From positions 36,702-100,701 of the forward strand of contig JAGYJT010000006.1 in assembly GCA_018401955.1 (NCBI GenBank): a stretch of 64,000 nt of DNA. The letters are read 5' to 3'. Shown here piece by piece: positions 45,840 through 56,270 of this stretch (position 1 is its first letter; each line of letters starts with the position of its first letter). Both the position numbers and the translations under genes were made by a program. Origin of the DNA: Chitinophagales bacterium. GTDB taxonomy: Bacteria > Bacteroidota > Bacteroidia > Chitinophagales > CAIOSU01. The notes beneath the pieces are model-generated. The model did no database searches, was not told where the DNA came from, and saw nothing but the letters and a program-made list of their open reading frames with translations.

Positions 45840-48800
45840 ATTGCTAGCCAGGGCGTTCATAATTGTTTATTTTATCTATCTTAATCTAAAGATCGGCGCT
45901 GTAATGTCGGACGGTTACAATAAAATGGTTGGCAACGCTCATAATACATACGCTGGCCATGGTCGTGGTGAGGTAAAATACCAGACACTTCTGGTTCATC
46001 GCTGGTATAATAGCATCGGTATTATTAACGGCACACAGTTGCTCCAGTTGTCGGGGTTATACCAGACTGCGTCATCGTCTCCACAAGAGGTAATAAATCA
46101 TCGAACGAGTCACCATAACGCAACTAGAGGTCGCTATTGCAAGAGTTGCCTGATTGCGACACTACTACCCTATACCCAGCCATGACAGCAGCGTTGTGGT
46201 ATAGCCAGTAGCAGTGCCAACATTGGTAGAAGGTACCACAACCAGTGGTAGACTCTTACACAGAACCGGAAATGTGCCAGCGCCAGTGAGTTGCCACGGC
46301 AAGCGTGTAATTATCGTTTACGCAAGTAGTAACGCAATAGCTGTAATGGCGCAGAGGTCTTCATAATACTACGGTAACCCAGCTTTGGCGCTGTTATGGT
46401 TTATTGCAAGTCGAGGTTGGATGGCCTTGGCGCTTTCAATCAGAAAGCAACAGCCATAGTTAATGGGAAGGTGTGCTGGTTGTGCCCATGCACTCCAGGT
46501 GCTGCCACCAAGTGGAAGCACACTTGTTCTGCTCCTGAGAGCCACCTGCGCCACCCCAGCCAGCAAATGCAGTAACACCAGCTGCCACTGCTGCACCACA
46601 AATGGTTGTGGGTTGTGGTTTTGGCATCAGAAAAAGGTAGGTCATTTTTAACGTTCCATATAAACACTGCTTCGGGCGAAGTGCCACAACCAGCCGGTAC
46701 AAGACGTTTCAACCTACACATATCCGTCTCAGCCAATTAATGGTAGGCAAATCAGAATAACGCACACTGGTTGGTAGAGGTGCTATGATGCATCCGCGCA
46801 ACCAGGTTAATTTTGACCTGAACACACTGGTAAGCGTTAGCGTTGCGCCTACACACACCGTATCGTAATGTCGGTGATGCCAAACTGATGAACTGAAGGA
46901 CCGCGAACACAGTCCAGTTATAAAGGTCGTCGCCATGGTCGAAAGCCATTGCCGTTGCAGTTTGGAAAGTGAATCTCAATGAAAGTTGGTACCTGCACCG
47001 CAGCAAAACTGGGATGGTAGTTCGCTGAAGAAACCATTTCATCATTGTACGATACCCAGTCGCAAGCGCCTGTGCCGCCAATGCCCGCAGTTGGGTTGGT
47101 AAGGTTAAGGTTTGCCTCGCAATAGTGTTGCAGCTTCGGTGAATGTAGTATCCAGGGGTCGGGGTAACGGTTACAAACCCATACTGGTATTGACCAACCA
47201 TTGTGCAACTTCGTCTGAATGCTCAGTTTTATTTGACAACATATTGCTTGAGTTTCGTATTAGGGAAACTAAATGTTGGGGGTTGAACTGCTTGATGTAT
47301 ATTGGCACCGGGGCATTGAGTCTGTAACCGCTTGTTGTTGAATTGTCCAGCGTCACCAAGATTTGATGGGCTGTTTTCAGTACGCTGGTCAACTCTCCAT
47401 CAGCACAAATTATGATGTGGATAATAATGATTACAGAGAGCACGGTTAGTTGAAACCAGTACCATTCGCGCACGGGTATCGCGTTGTTGTTATATCTTTC
47501 CGTCCGGTTGAGGTATAAAATACCGAAATATTATTGTTGCCATTGATTGGCTTGAAAGTGCGCTGGTGATATCTTCACCGTTGCGCCACCAGTGCCGTAG
47601 TTAGTCCAAGTGCTGCCAACTTTGGTTAACTCAATTACAGAGCTAGCAGTCTTTAGTATTATCATAATTAACCTCAGCGCATTGGTTGGGCTTGGTAACT
47701 TTCCGGAATGGCAACGTTGTGAGAGAATTGCGGTGAAACGCTTGGTACGTTTACAGAAGATAAACACCGCCAGAGGTTGCCAATTGCAGAACACCTAACG
47801 CCATTAGAGCCGTTTCCGCCGTTGCCACCAGCGCCAGCAACAACTGCAACGCCAGCACCGCCATGTTACCGCCACCAGAGCACCGCCTGCGCCGGTTCTG
47901 CCACTTCGCCAGAGGCGCCTCTACCACCTGCACCACCTGACCCAGCTGCATCTGTAAAATCAGCGGTTAAGAGAGAACCAGCAGAACCTGTTGTTCCAAA
48001 TAAAGATGCCGGAAAAGGCCACCGCCACCGCCGCCACCCGCACCAGCGCCACCGCCACCGCCACCTGCCGTTACCGCCGCTGCCGCTGCCGCCTTGGTCG
48101 CAGCAAAAACGCGTACAGAGGCATCCCAGCCGCCACCGCTGCCGCCGCCGCCACCACACCGCCGCCACCGACGCTTGCGCTTGAAGCGTTTCCTTTATCT
48201 GCGTGTAATATCCTACCGCATATGTAGCAACACCAGCTGCACGATTTTACCAAAGCAATTTACTTGATGTATTAGCATGACCCACCGCCTGGCCTGCCAA
48301 TTTCATTGTTGTTTCTACATGCATTTCCCAGGCCCGCCACCAACCTTCGGTAGCTGTTAGTGTTCGCACCTCCAGACGAGCCATTACATGTGCTTCCTGG
48401 GCCGCTACAGCCAACAGCCGCGCACTGCGTTCGCCACTGCCGCCATTGCCACCATTTTGGGCACGGCCGCCAATTTGCGAAGCATTTAAACCACCTAAAC
48501 TGCCGCTACCGCCAGCACCGCCACTGCCACCATTGTCATTACCACAACCCGACTGTCCGTCACTGCCGTTACTCGCTGCCCCTCCTTGAGAGCCGCTACC
48601 GCCATCCCAAGTTGAGTTAAAGGCTGCAAAAGTACCACCGGGTTTTCCTGCTCCCGAAGTAGCACTTCCACTACTGATGTAGCAGCGGGTGATGTTATAA
48701 CCTGTAGAACCATTTCCTATCCATATTACATAGTTGGAAATTCCATTTCCACTGCTAGTATTGCCGCTTGCATTTGAAGTGTATATCGCTAAATCTTGCA

Positions 48801-50226
48801 AGGTCCAATTATCGGTATTGTTAGACCTAAAGCCCATTACGTGTCTAACGTTGGAGTTAACCGTCTCTTCACCCGAAAAAATAATGATTGTAACAGCCGC
48901 ACTGCTCTTGGTCCAGTTGTTGCCACTTTGTACGTAGCCGCCCTCAATAATTACATCCGAAGGAATATTTAGAATGGAATTGATGTTGTACGTACCGCCA
49001 GCCATGCGTATATGTTTACGGCCTGAGCCACCTGCCAACACCAAACCTGCGGCTAAGGTTACCGGAGAGTTTGACGAACCAACCAGTGTGTTGCTAGTAG
49101 AGCTGTTTACATACACAAAGTCGCAATCGGGTGCGCTTACATTTACCGTGCAACTAGAGCTAGTGGCATTACATGGCCCTCCATTATCGTCGGTGGTAAG
49201 GGTTACGGTAAAGCTACCGGCACTATTAAAAGTAATGTTGGTTGATGAGCTTGTTGGGCTAGCAATGCTCACGCCTGTGGTTGGGCTTACCGTCCAAGTA
49301 TAAGAACCATTACCAATAGCGCCAACCGCTGGCGGTAGGGTAGCAGCAAAGTTTTGCGTAGAATTGATAAACACACTGTTGCCACAAGCAGCGCTTACTA
49401 TAGGTGGCGAGTAAGGGAAATAATTTACCCTAACACAATTTGATATAGTAGTTTTTGATGTAAAGTCAGCACTGCAGTTGCTGGTTATCAATACCCTATA
49501 TTGCCTTGCCCCTGCTGTTTGAGGTGGCACATAGCTGGCACTTGTGGCACCGCTTATGTTGCTCCAGCCGCTGGTAGCACAACCTGCTTGTGGTGCGCCC
49601 GTGTTGGTATTTACTTGCCATTGGTAAAAGCGCGCCGAGGCATCGCCAACAACAGTTAATGTGGTGTTAGCGCCTATACATAAGTTTCTATCATTAGGAG
49701 AGGGTTGGGTAACAATACCAGGTGCATTGGCCCACTCCCAACGTATGCGGTAGTCAACTTGCCAATTGCTATTGCAAAATATATTGTAGGTGTTCCAGGT
49801 ACAAATAGCGCCGCTCCTAAAATTGAACGCAGAACCCAAAATATTACAGTATGCCTCATCATTGTTTATACATCCAGTGTTGTAGGTATCAGAGCTACCG
49901 CAACCATCGTCTTCCCATGCCTCAAGTCTAACCCTAATAAAGCTGGCAGCGGTATTGTTGCGCGTACGGCATAAAAAGTCTACGGGGTCGTCCCAAGCTG
50001 GCCCGTCCAAGCCATTGTCTATGGAGCGCAACACGCCCTCGCCAAAGCTGTAACCGTCAGTATTATCAAAAAAAAGTACTCGCCAACGAGGGTCATCGGC
50101 TGTCCAAAAGTCAGAGTTGCCACGGCCAGTATAGTAGCGCGTGGTATATATCTGGTAATTAACGTTTTGTGCAATAGTTGATAAGCACAAAAGCGTTAAT
50201 AGTATGGTGAGTATATGTTTATTCAT
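45840..50226 (-). pseudogene. Giant secreted surface protein with PKD, beta-helix and glycine-rich regions, frameshifted
   Basis: The first 590 or so residues are intact. They begin with a signal peptide (MNKHILTILLTLLCLSTIAQ), then Cys-rich N-terminal domains, Ig-like repeats (about 170-270), a PKD domain (GNGSYTWTVSP, FNSAGSFTVTLTTDDNGGPC), and a parallel beta-helix start (GSGRKHIRMAGGTYNINSIL). A glycine-rich collagen-like region follows (GGSGGAGGSGSLGGLN). Below about 48440 the frame breaks repeatedly, but fragments continue (LTNPTAGIGGTGACDWVSYN, VPTFIEIHFPN) to roughly 45840, where the boundary is uncertain. It is probably a T9SS-exported adhesin-like protein; no C-terminal sorting tail could be confirmed. 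Confidence 0.65.
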
Positions 50227-50265
50227 TAGCGTTGGTTTCCTTTATTAAAACAGTAGGGGGCGGTA

Positions 50266-50739
50266 TTATTTCTTAAAAAATGACAATAGCACCGGCTGCT
50301 CCTTCGATTCTGAGCCTAGCACAAGCTTTTCAGCGTTTAATGTAACAATGGTATTTTGCTTGGTGCTTTTGCCATTGCCGTTTTCATATGTCAGTATCAG
50401 TTGCAAGTCGTTTATGGTATAGGTACCTTCAAAAGTGAGCTGCTTGCTTCTGTAAAACTCAAAGCGATTACCTTTAAACACAAATTTGGTAAGGCCACAG
50501 GCCATATCTTTTTGCATGTATTCTACTATCGAAATTTTCTTTTGCTGGTAACTATCGGCTTCCACCTTTTTGTTATCCGTATTTATAGGCGATTGGGCGT
50601 TGGGGTTAACGCTAACCCATATAGAGTCGTTCGATTGAATATCGCTCAGTATCCATTCTCCCTGCAATTGGCCCATATCGCTTTGCGCAAAAATCGTTAT
50701 TGGCGCAATCATTAATAACAAGAGTATAAGTTTATTCAT
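50266..50739 (-). CDS. Secreted lipocalin-like protein
   Basis: A 157-residue protein with a signal peptide (MNKLILLLLMIAPITIFAQ) and a lipocalin-like body: LQGEWILSDIQSNDS, VFKGNRFEFYRSKQLTFEGTY, LQLILTYENG and EKLVLGS. Such small periplasmic domains are common in Bacteroidota and of unknown ligand. It lies just upstream of the giant surface protein gene on the same strand with a 39-base gap and a similar signal peptide, so they are likely cotranscribed. Confidence 0.7.
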   Translation of the reverse strand: MNKLILLLLMIAPITIFAQSDMGQLQGEWILSDIQSNDSIWVSVNPNAQSPINTDNKKVEADSYQQKKISIVEYMQKDMACGLTKFVFKGNRFEFYRSKQLTFEGTYTINDLQLILTYENGNGKSTKQNTIVTLNAEKLVLGSESKEQPVLLSFFKK

Positions 50740-51239
50740 ATAGCGGCGTTGTTTCTTTTATAAGGTATTGTTTTGTGCCTGTGCCGTATTTTGGTGAAGT
50801 AAATATTGTATTGCAAGTTTTAACGTGTAACAAATAACTACCTACTGTACAGTTTGCATTGGGCACACCTCATATACAAAGTACGAAATGTTTTTACTAT
50901 AAATCCACTTTTTTGTTCTGTTTTTTAAAAGGATTAACCCTATTTTAATTTTCTTATTTTGTTTTGATACATAAAGCCTTTATAATTAACGCTAAATGGT
51001 AAGTGCTTAGTTCCCAATAAATTATTACCCTAAATACACTGTTTACTTTTGTGTACACGTATATTTTAGTGCTCATGCTTTAGTAAGTATTACGGTTGGT
51101 GTTAAATAGTTTTTGAGTGGCATGTGTTTGTTTTGGTGCTTACTGGTTGTTGGCCCCCTAAAGTGTTGTAAAGCCGATACAATTACGCCTCAGCCTGCTA
51201 ATTAGATTATTGTGTTAATTTTGAAACAAACCCTGTTTA
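50740..51239. other. AT-rich divergent intergenic region
   Basis: About 500 bases between divergent genes with no credible ORF, RNA gene or repeat. It is AT-rich and presumably holds promoters for both directions. Confidence 0.4.
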
Positions 51240-52291
51240 ATGAGATATGTAATACTAATGCTGCTGGTTGTTTTTGCTGCTTGTGATAAAAACAAGCCAA
51301 ATAAGATTGACGGTGGTTTGGACCCGATTGCAGACAGCACCCAAGTAAAGGGTTATGATATATTAAACGACTTTGCTGGCATATGGAATGGGGCGGTATC
51401 GTCAACTACGCCTTTAGGTGGCTACCCAGAGTGGATTGTAGATTTTAGGCCAGTTTCCGTAGCGCAACTATCAGGTAAAGCAGAGCTTGATACCGTTAAC
51501 GATATTTTTATGGGCTTTTTTATTGCAGAATATGATGGCGCGTATGTAATGGCATTTAGAAACGGGGGAGGGTTCGCTGGTCTTGAGCGAGTTTCGTATG
51601 CCCGGTGCGATAGTGCTACCGATAGCAATTTTTGAGCACACGTTCTTCGTGGATTTTGTGGCGGGTCAAAACAGGCTGTTTGTTGAGTTTAGGCTTTAAA
51701 AACGACAGCGTTTACATGAGCACTTTTACCAATAAATACAACACACTCAGTGCACCTGCTCTGCACATGGAGTGGAAAGCTAAGCGAGTTGGATAGTGCC
51801 GCAGTTAAGCTGATGCTAAACAACATTTCGGGTTTCCTAAAAACAAGTAGTAAAAGATTCTCCAGCTCGTTTGATAATATTACTGAAGCAGTATTTTATG
51901 GCACCCAAAACCGATCCATACCCGCAAAGTGAACATCCTTATTTGGGTACGGCAACACTAACTTGCATGTTCGCAAACAATGTGCAGGTGCAGCCCAGGC
52001 CCAGGTAATCGTGGTTATTACTACCCAACCTTTGTTCAATGGGTTTCAGTATTTACCGCAACCTTAAAAATATAGGTCGAGGTATGTATTGCTCACCGGC
52101 AGTGCAGCTAGCAGCCATACTTTTGATTATATGCACCTGGCGATTACTACTTAAATGTAATTTATGATACCAACGCCGATTTAGTGCCCCAATCTGGCGA
52201 GTTTATACAGTTTCCATTTGATTTTCAGTTTACGTTAAATGCTAACGGGGAAATTGACCTACAGGCTACCATAAATACCATAATACCATAA
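51240..52291 (+). pseudogene. Lipoprotein of unknown function, frameshifted
   Basis: The first 131 residues are intact and start with a lipoprotein signal (MRYVILMLLVVFAACDKNK, lipobox VFAAC). The body reads LNDFAGIWNGAVSS, GGYPEWIVDFRPVSVAQLSG and NDIFMGFFIAEYDGAYVMAF. After 51633 the frame shifts several times, with fragments EHTFFVDFVAGQNRLFVEF, NDSVYMSTFTNKYNTLSAPA, LDSAAVKLMLNNISGFLKTS and finally NADLVPQSGEFIQFPFDFQ to a stop at 52291. The family is not recognised. Indels again look technical. Confidence 0.6.
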
Positions 52292-52403
52292 TGTTTAGCA
52301 GGGGATACTACCAATCAATAGTTGCAAAAAACCTTTATGTATTTGACACTTAAACAATTATGGGTTTTATGCGTATCATACCATTGGAATTTGGGAGCGG
52401 GCT

Positions 52404-53894
52404 ATGAACATCTGGGATACAACATTAGGAAGTAGGTATAACAAGCTTTGGAGTGTTATATCTGAGCTAGGCTTGCGGCATGATACTGATGGCCGTGTGC
52501 GAAAGAAGATTCTGTTATCTAATAGGCTTAGCGTAATTACTTTTGCTATATCTGCAGTAAGTACTTTCATTTTTTCTATTGCCAACGGCAACGCAGAGGT
52601 TACTTATCTGGTTGCCTCAATGATGGCCATACCGATACTTGCATTAAGCCTAAACCACTTTGGGTTTACCAAATATAGTCGTTTGGCTTTCGGGGTATTA
52701 ATGCCTTTAATGGTATTGGTTATCATAGTAATGCTCAAAGTTTACAGCAGCACCACCAATTTTGTGGTAGGCGAGTATCACTTTTACACCCCACGTTATT
52801 ATTTGGTGGCTATAAGTTTGCTGCCCCTGTTTTTAATTGATATTAGTGAGCGCTTTCTGTTTTACCTGGCGCTAGGTATTAATGTGGTTTGCCTGTTGCT
52901 GTTCGATTTCGTTCACGATGTGTGTGGGGTGGGGCATGAGCAATTTGGCTTTATTTTTCATCAATACTATCAGGCAACAGTAATGCCTATGGTGCTGTTG
53001 TTTTTTATGTATGGTAGCATATCTTTTTACCAATCGGAAAACAAGCGATATGAAGACAAAATAATTAGCCTTTTAAATAAGGTAAAGTTGCACAACGACC
53101 AGTTTACGCAAGAACTGCAATTGGCAAAAAAAGTAATGGAGCGCTTGATACCTGAACAACTGCCTGCAATAAAAAATATTGAACTATCAGCCTTTATGCA
53201 ATGGAGTAAAGAGGTTGGAGGCGATTACTATAGCGTGCGGAAAGTAGATGACGAACGTTTTTTGTTGATGGTTGCCGATGTAGCAGGCAAGGGCTTACCT
53301 GCCTCAATATTAGTATCAACCTTGCACTCTTACATTGAAACACACTTGAATAATACGGTGCTATTCAGGCTAGATGATTTTGTAGCTAGATTGAATGGTG
53401 TGTTGTGCCGTATAATGGAAGACGGTAGGTTTATTACTGGCTGGGTAGGCGTATATAATCAAAGTACTGGTGAGCTTGAGAGTGTAAACTGCGGTCACCC
53501 AGCTCCAATAATACTTAATACTGCCATGGAGCAAAACAGGCTATTGGAAAAAGGCGGAACAATCTTGGGGTTTTTTGATGATAACTACTTGTTTGAAACA
53601 GAGGTTGTGCAGTTGAATAAGGGAGATATGCTGGTAGCTTATACTGATGGGGTTTCGGAAGCGGCTAATGAAGATGACGAACTGTATGAAGAAACCCGAT
53701 TAACGGAGTTTTTAAATAGGCACAAACACATGCAACCTGACACTATGTTGCGCCACTTGCAGCTAGACCTGCGCCGATTTGTGCAACAGGAGAGCTATGA
53801 TGATGACTTAACGTGTCTTGTACTTAAAATGGTAGATAACAAGCTGGGCGATGCCCCGCGGGTTGAATCGAAAAAAGCAACTACATTTGTTTAG
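52404..53894 (+). CDS. Membrane-bound SpoIIE/RsbU-type PP2C phosphatase
   Basis: A 496-residue protein with six or so N-terminal membrane helices (residues 35-210), a short coiled-coil linker (LQLAKKVMERLIPEQLP) and a C-terminal SpoIIE phosphatase domain. Metal-binding motifs are GGDYYSV, VADVAGKGLPAS, NCGHPAPI, AYTDGVSEA and DDLTCLVLK. These phosphatases dephosphorylate anti-sigma-factor antagonists in partner-switching systems, with the membrane part sensing a signal. No anti-sigma kinase or STAS protein lies adjacent in the window. Confidence 0.9.
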   Translation: MNIWDTTLGSRYNKLWSVISELGLRHDTDGRVRKKILLSNRLSVITFAISAVSTFIFSIANGNAEVTYLVASMMAIPILALSLNHFGFTKYSRLAFGVLMPLMVLVIIVMLKVYSSTTNFVVGEYHFYTPRYYLVAISLLPLFLIDISERFLFYLALGINVVCLLLFDFVHDVCGVGHEQFGFIFHQYYQATVMPMVLLFFMYGSISFYQSENKRYEDKIISLLNKVKLHNDQFTQELQLAKKVMERLIPEQLPAIKNIELSAFMQWSKEVGGDYYSVRKVDDERFLLMVADVAGKGLPASILVSTLHSYIETHLNNTVLFRLDDFVARLNGVLCRIMEDGRFITGWVGVYNQSTGELESVNCGHPAPIILNTAMEQNRLLEKGGTILGFFDDNYLFETEVVQLNKGDMLVAYTDGVSEAANEDDELYEETRLTEFLNRHKHMQPDTMLRHLQLDLRRFVQQESYDDDLTCLVLKMVDNKLGDAPRVESKKATTFV

Positions 53895-53943
53895 CAACTT
53901 TAATGCTATAACCGTTGTTATAGCACCCTAACATTATGTAGTT

Positions 53944-54354
53944 ATGAGAATGTCAGTAATACGCAAGGCCCACTTTAATGCAGCCCATAGATTGTTTAGG
54001 GCTGATTGGAGTATGGAGAAGAACAATGAAGTTTTTGGCCTTTGTAACAATCCCAATTTTCATGGGCACAATTACAACCTAGAGGTTAAGATTACCGGCG
54101 ATGTGGACCCGGAAACTGGCTATGTAATTGATTTAAAAATAGTAAAGGATATAATTGATTCGGAGGTTGTTGAACGGTTCGACCATCGCAACCTAAACCT
54201 AGATGTTGCAGATTTTGCTAACCTTATACCCACTGCCGAGCATATTGCCTATGTGATATATAACCGGATAAAAGCAAAGCTTGATGCTAAATACGACCTA
54301 CATATCAAGCTCTTTGAAACGGAAAGAAACATTGTTGAATATCCGGTAGCGTAG
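53944..54354 (+). CDS. 6-pyruvoyl-/6-carboxytetrahydropterin synthase family protein
   Basis: A 136-residue T-fold enzyme. Zinc ligands are H15 (FNAAHRL), H40 and H42 (HGHNY); the catalytic Cys34 lies in CNNPNFHGHNY. The five-residue spacing between Cys and HGH is that of the PTPS branch rather than the CxxxHGH of typical QueD. FDHRNLN and the terminal LFETERNIVEY supply the Asp-His pair and substrate Glu. It converts dihydroneopterin triphosphate to a tetrahydropterin, either 6-carboxy (queuosine pathway; queA is in this window but far away) or 6-pyruvoyl. The exact product is uncertain. Confidence 0.87.
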   Translation: MRMSVIRKAHFNAAHRLFRADWSMEKNNEVFGLCNNPNFHGHNYNLEVKITGDVDPETGYVIDLKIVKDIIDSEVVERFDHRNLNLDVADFANLIPTAEHIAYVIYNRIKAKLDAKYDLHIKLFETERNIVEYPVA

Positions 54355-54356
54355 AG

Positions 54357-54707
54357 TTACTTCCTTATGGTGAGTTTTTTGGTTTCTGAGCGATCATTTA
54401 CGCTCAATGTGTAAAAGTACACCCCATCATTAATGTTTGATATATCCAGTGGTATGCTATGGTCGCCAGCAATAAGATTACCATTAACCACTTCTTTCAT
54501 TAAAATGCCCAAGGGATTAAAAACCTTAAGGCTTACGTATGAGTTGGCGGGTAATGTAAAAAAGATATTGACTACACTACTGTTTCCAGCAGGATTGGGA
54601 TAATGCTTTACTGCGGGCATTTGAGTCTGTTGAGGCGATTGCGCAGCGACATCATAAGTTGCCATAAAGCAAAGTGCAATAAAAATAGATCGTAAAAAAA
54701 TGTTCAT
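54357..54707 (-). CDS. Minimal secreted protein consisting almost only of a T9SS sorting tail
   Basis: A 116-residue protein from ATG 54707 with a signal peptide (NIFLRSIFIALCFMATYDVAA). After a 12-residue spacer, the remaining 75 residues are a complete Por sorting domain: HYPNPAGNSSVVNIFFTLP, YVSLKVFNPLGILMKEVVNG, and GVYFYTLSVNDRSETKKLTIR. There is essentially no cargo. A longer frame from 54758 is rejected because it displaces the signal peptide. It converges on the PTPS gene with two bases between the stops. Confidence 0.8.
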   Translation of the reverse strand: MNIFLRSIFIALCFMATYDVAAQSPQQTQMPAVKHYPNPAGNSSVVNIFFTLPANSYVSLKVFNPLGILMKEVVNGNLIAGDHSIPLDISNINDGVYFYTLSVNDRSETKKLTIRK

Positions 54708-54988
54708 GTAGAGCTTCCTTCGATAAGCAAATACTTTATTAAAATAAAAATTCAACAATTAACGCAAAGGGATGCAACCTTTATTGTTTGCTACAATATA
54801 GGGCAATTAAAAGTAAGTATCAATCAATCAGCGGAAAATTAATTGCGATTTAATTAACACACTCAGGTACTAAGTGGAAAAGATGTGGAAAAAGTAAAGT
54901 GAATTTCATTTTTAGTTCACAAAGGTTAGTATTGGTTGCATATGATTGATAATTTTACAATCTTTAGCAAACATAAACCACTCCTTCC

Positions 54989-55519
54989 ATGGCCCAAGAT
55001 CGCAAGTACCTCATTTTCCTTGTTGATGATGACGCGAAACATTTACTGTTGCTTAAAGAGCATCTCAACAAGCATCTTCCTTATAACCTTGATATAAGAA
55101 CTTATACCAATGGTGATGATGCAATGGTTGATTTGCCCGCGAATCCGGATTTGATAATTTTGGATTACTACTTTGATGGTGAAGACCAATCGGCAACCGA
55201 TGGGGTAGAAGTACTTAAGAAAATTAAAAACAAGCGCCCAGAGATTCCTGTGGTTATGATGTCGCACCAAGATAAAATTGAAGTTGCCGTTACTTGCTAT
55301 GATTATGGTGCTAAAGACTACATCATTAAAAACGAAACCGCCTATGCCCGTGCGCAGCTGGTAGTTCGAAACGTGATTCATGAAATAAACAAAGAAGATG
55401 TAGCTACCAAGTTTAAGCAGAGCACCAAAATTGCTTATACTATTTTAGGTTTGTTTATCCTCTTCCTTATTGGGTTTGTAATTTTCTTGATCACTTCTTC
55501 AGCTGAAATTCAAAGCTAA
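54989..55519 (+). CDS. Response-regulator receiver domain with C-terminal membrane anchor
   Basis: A 176-residue protein: a REC domain with the acidic pocket FLVDDD, phospho-acceptor Asp in LIILDYYF (about residue 57), Ser in VVMMSHQ and Lys in AKDYIIKN, then a C-terminal hydrophobic helix (IAYTILGLFILFLIGFVIFLITS) with no DNA-binding output. The membrane anchor on a stand-alone receiver is unusual. It lies 60 bases upstream of ftsE on the same strand, so it may be cotranscribed and act on an envelope process. No kinase is adjacent. Confidence 0.85.
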   Translation: MAQDRKYLIFLVDDDAKHLLLLKEHLNKHLPYNLDIRTYTNGDDAMVDLPANPDLIILDYYFDGEDQSATDGVEVLKKIKNKRPEIPVVMMSHQDKIEVAVTCYDYGAKDYIIKNETAYARAQLVVRNVIHEINKEDVATKFKQSTKIAYTILGLFILFLIGFVIFLITSSAEIQS

Positions 55520-55579
55520 GTATCCACTATGCTGAGCGCTTATTTTACTACCTTTGTCTAAGGTATATTAAAGTCTATT

Positions 55580-56269
55580 ATGAGCGCTGAAACGATATTG
55601 GAACTGCATAACGCCTTCGTGTATCAAGGTAAAACCTTGGTACTGAATGGCGTGGGTCTACAAGTTAACCAAGGCGAGTTTGTTTACCTTATTGGCAAAA
55701 CCGGTAGCGGTAAAAGTAGCTTGATGAAAACCCTGTATGGCGACCTAAGGCTTGACCAAGGCACTGGGCGCGTGGTAGGCTACGACCTTAATGCACTCAA
55801 AACCAAAGATGTGCCATACCTGCGTCGTAAGTTGGGCATCGTTTTCCAAGATTTTCAATTGCTAACCGATAGAAGCGTTACGGATAATTTGATGTTTGTA
55901 ATGAAGGCTACAGGCTGGAAGGATGAAAAGAAAATGAACCAAAAGGCCGATGAGGTGCTCAGTAAGGTTGGGTTGCAAACCAAGGGTTTCCGCTATCCGC
56001 ATGAACTTTCGGGGGGTGAGCAACAGCGTGTTTCCATTGCCCGTGCCTTGCTTAACGACCCTGAGCTGATACTGGCAGATGAGCCAACCGGAAACCTTGA
56101 CCCTGATACCAGCGATGATATTATGCAGCTGCTTATTAAGCTTAACAAAGAGCTTAACACGGCGGTGCTTATGGCTACACACAATTATTACATTATCGAA
56201 AAATTCCCATCTCGCATCATTAGGTGTAGTAATGGCACCATTAAAGATGAGGAACATATAAGTATGTGA
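55580..56269 (+). CDS. ftsE: FtsE-like ABC transporter ATPase
   Basis: A 229-residue ABC ATPase. Walker A is [10 protein letters not shown] (39-46), the Q loop is [10 protein letters not shown], the signature is [16 protein letters not shown], Walker B is [13 protein letters not shown], and the switch His is in [26 protein letters not shown] is typical of FtsE, which works with FtsX to activate peptidoglycan hydrolases at the septum. No ftsX is adjacent, as is usual for Bacteroidota, where it is often encoded apart. A LolD/MacB-type ATPase is the main alternative. Confidence 0.85.
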   Translation: MSAETILELHNAFVYQGKTLVLNGVGLQVNQGEFVYLIGKTGSGKSSLMKTLYGDLRLDQGTGRVVGYDLNALKTKDVPYLRRKLGIVFQDFQLLTDRSVTDNLMFVMKATGWKDEKKMNQKADEVLSKVGLQTKGFRYPHELSGGEQQRVSIARALLNDPELILADEPTGNLDPDTSDDIMQLLIKLNKELNTAVLMATHNYYIIEKFPSRIIRCSNGTIKDEEHISM

Positions 56270-56270
56270 T

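Noticed and set aside
47777-48227. Pro/Ala/Thr-rich plus-strand ORFs
   Set aside because: They are the antisense of the glycine-rich region of the surface protein gene.
39547-48440. True pseudogene island caused by genome decay
   Set aside because: Indels outnumber in-frame stops, key residues persist across frames, and an important gene such as adenosylhomocysteinase is affected; technical error is the simpler explanation, although decay is not excluded.
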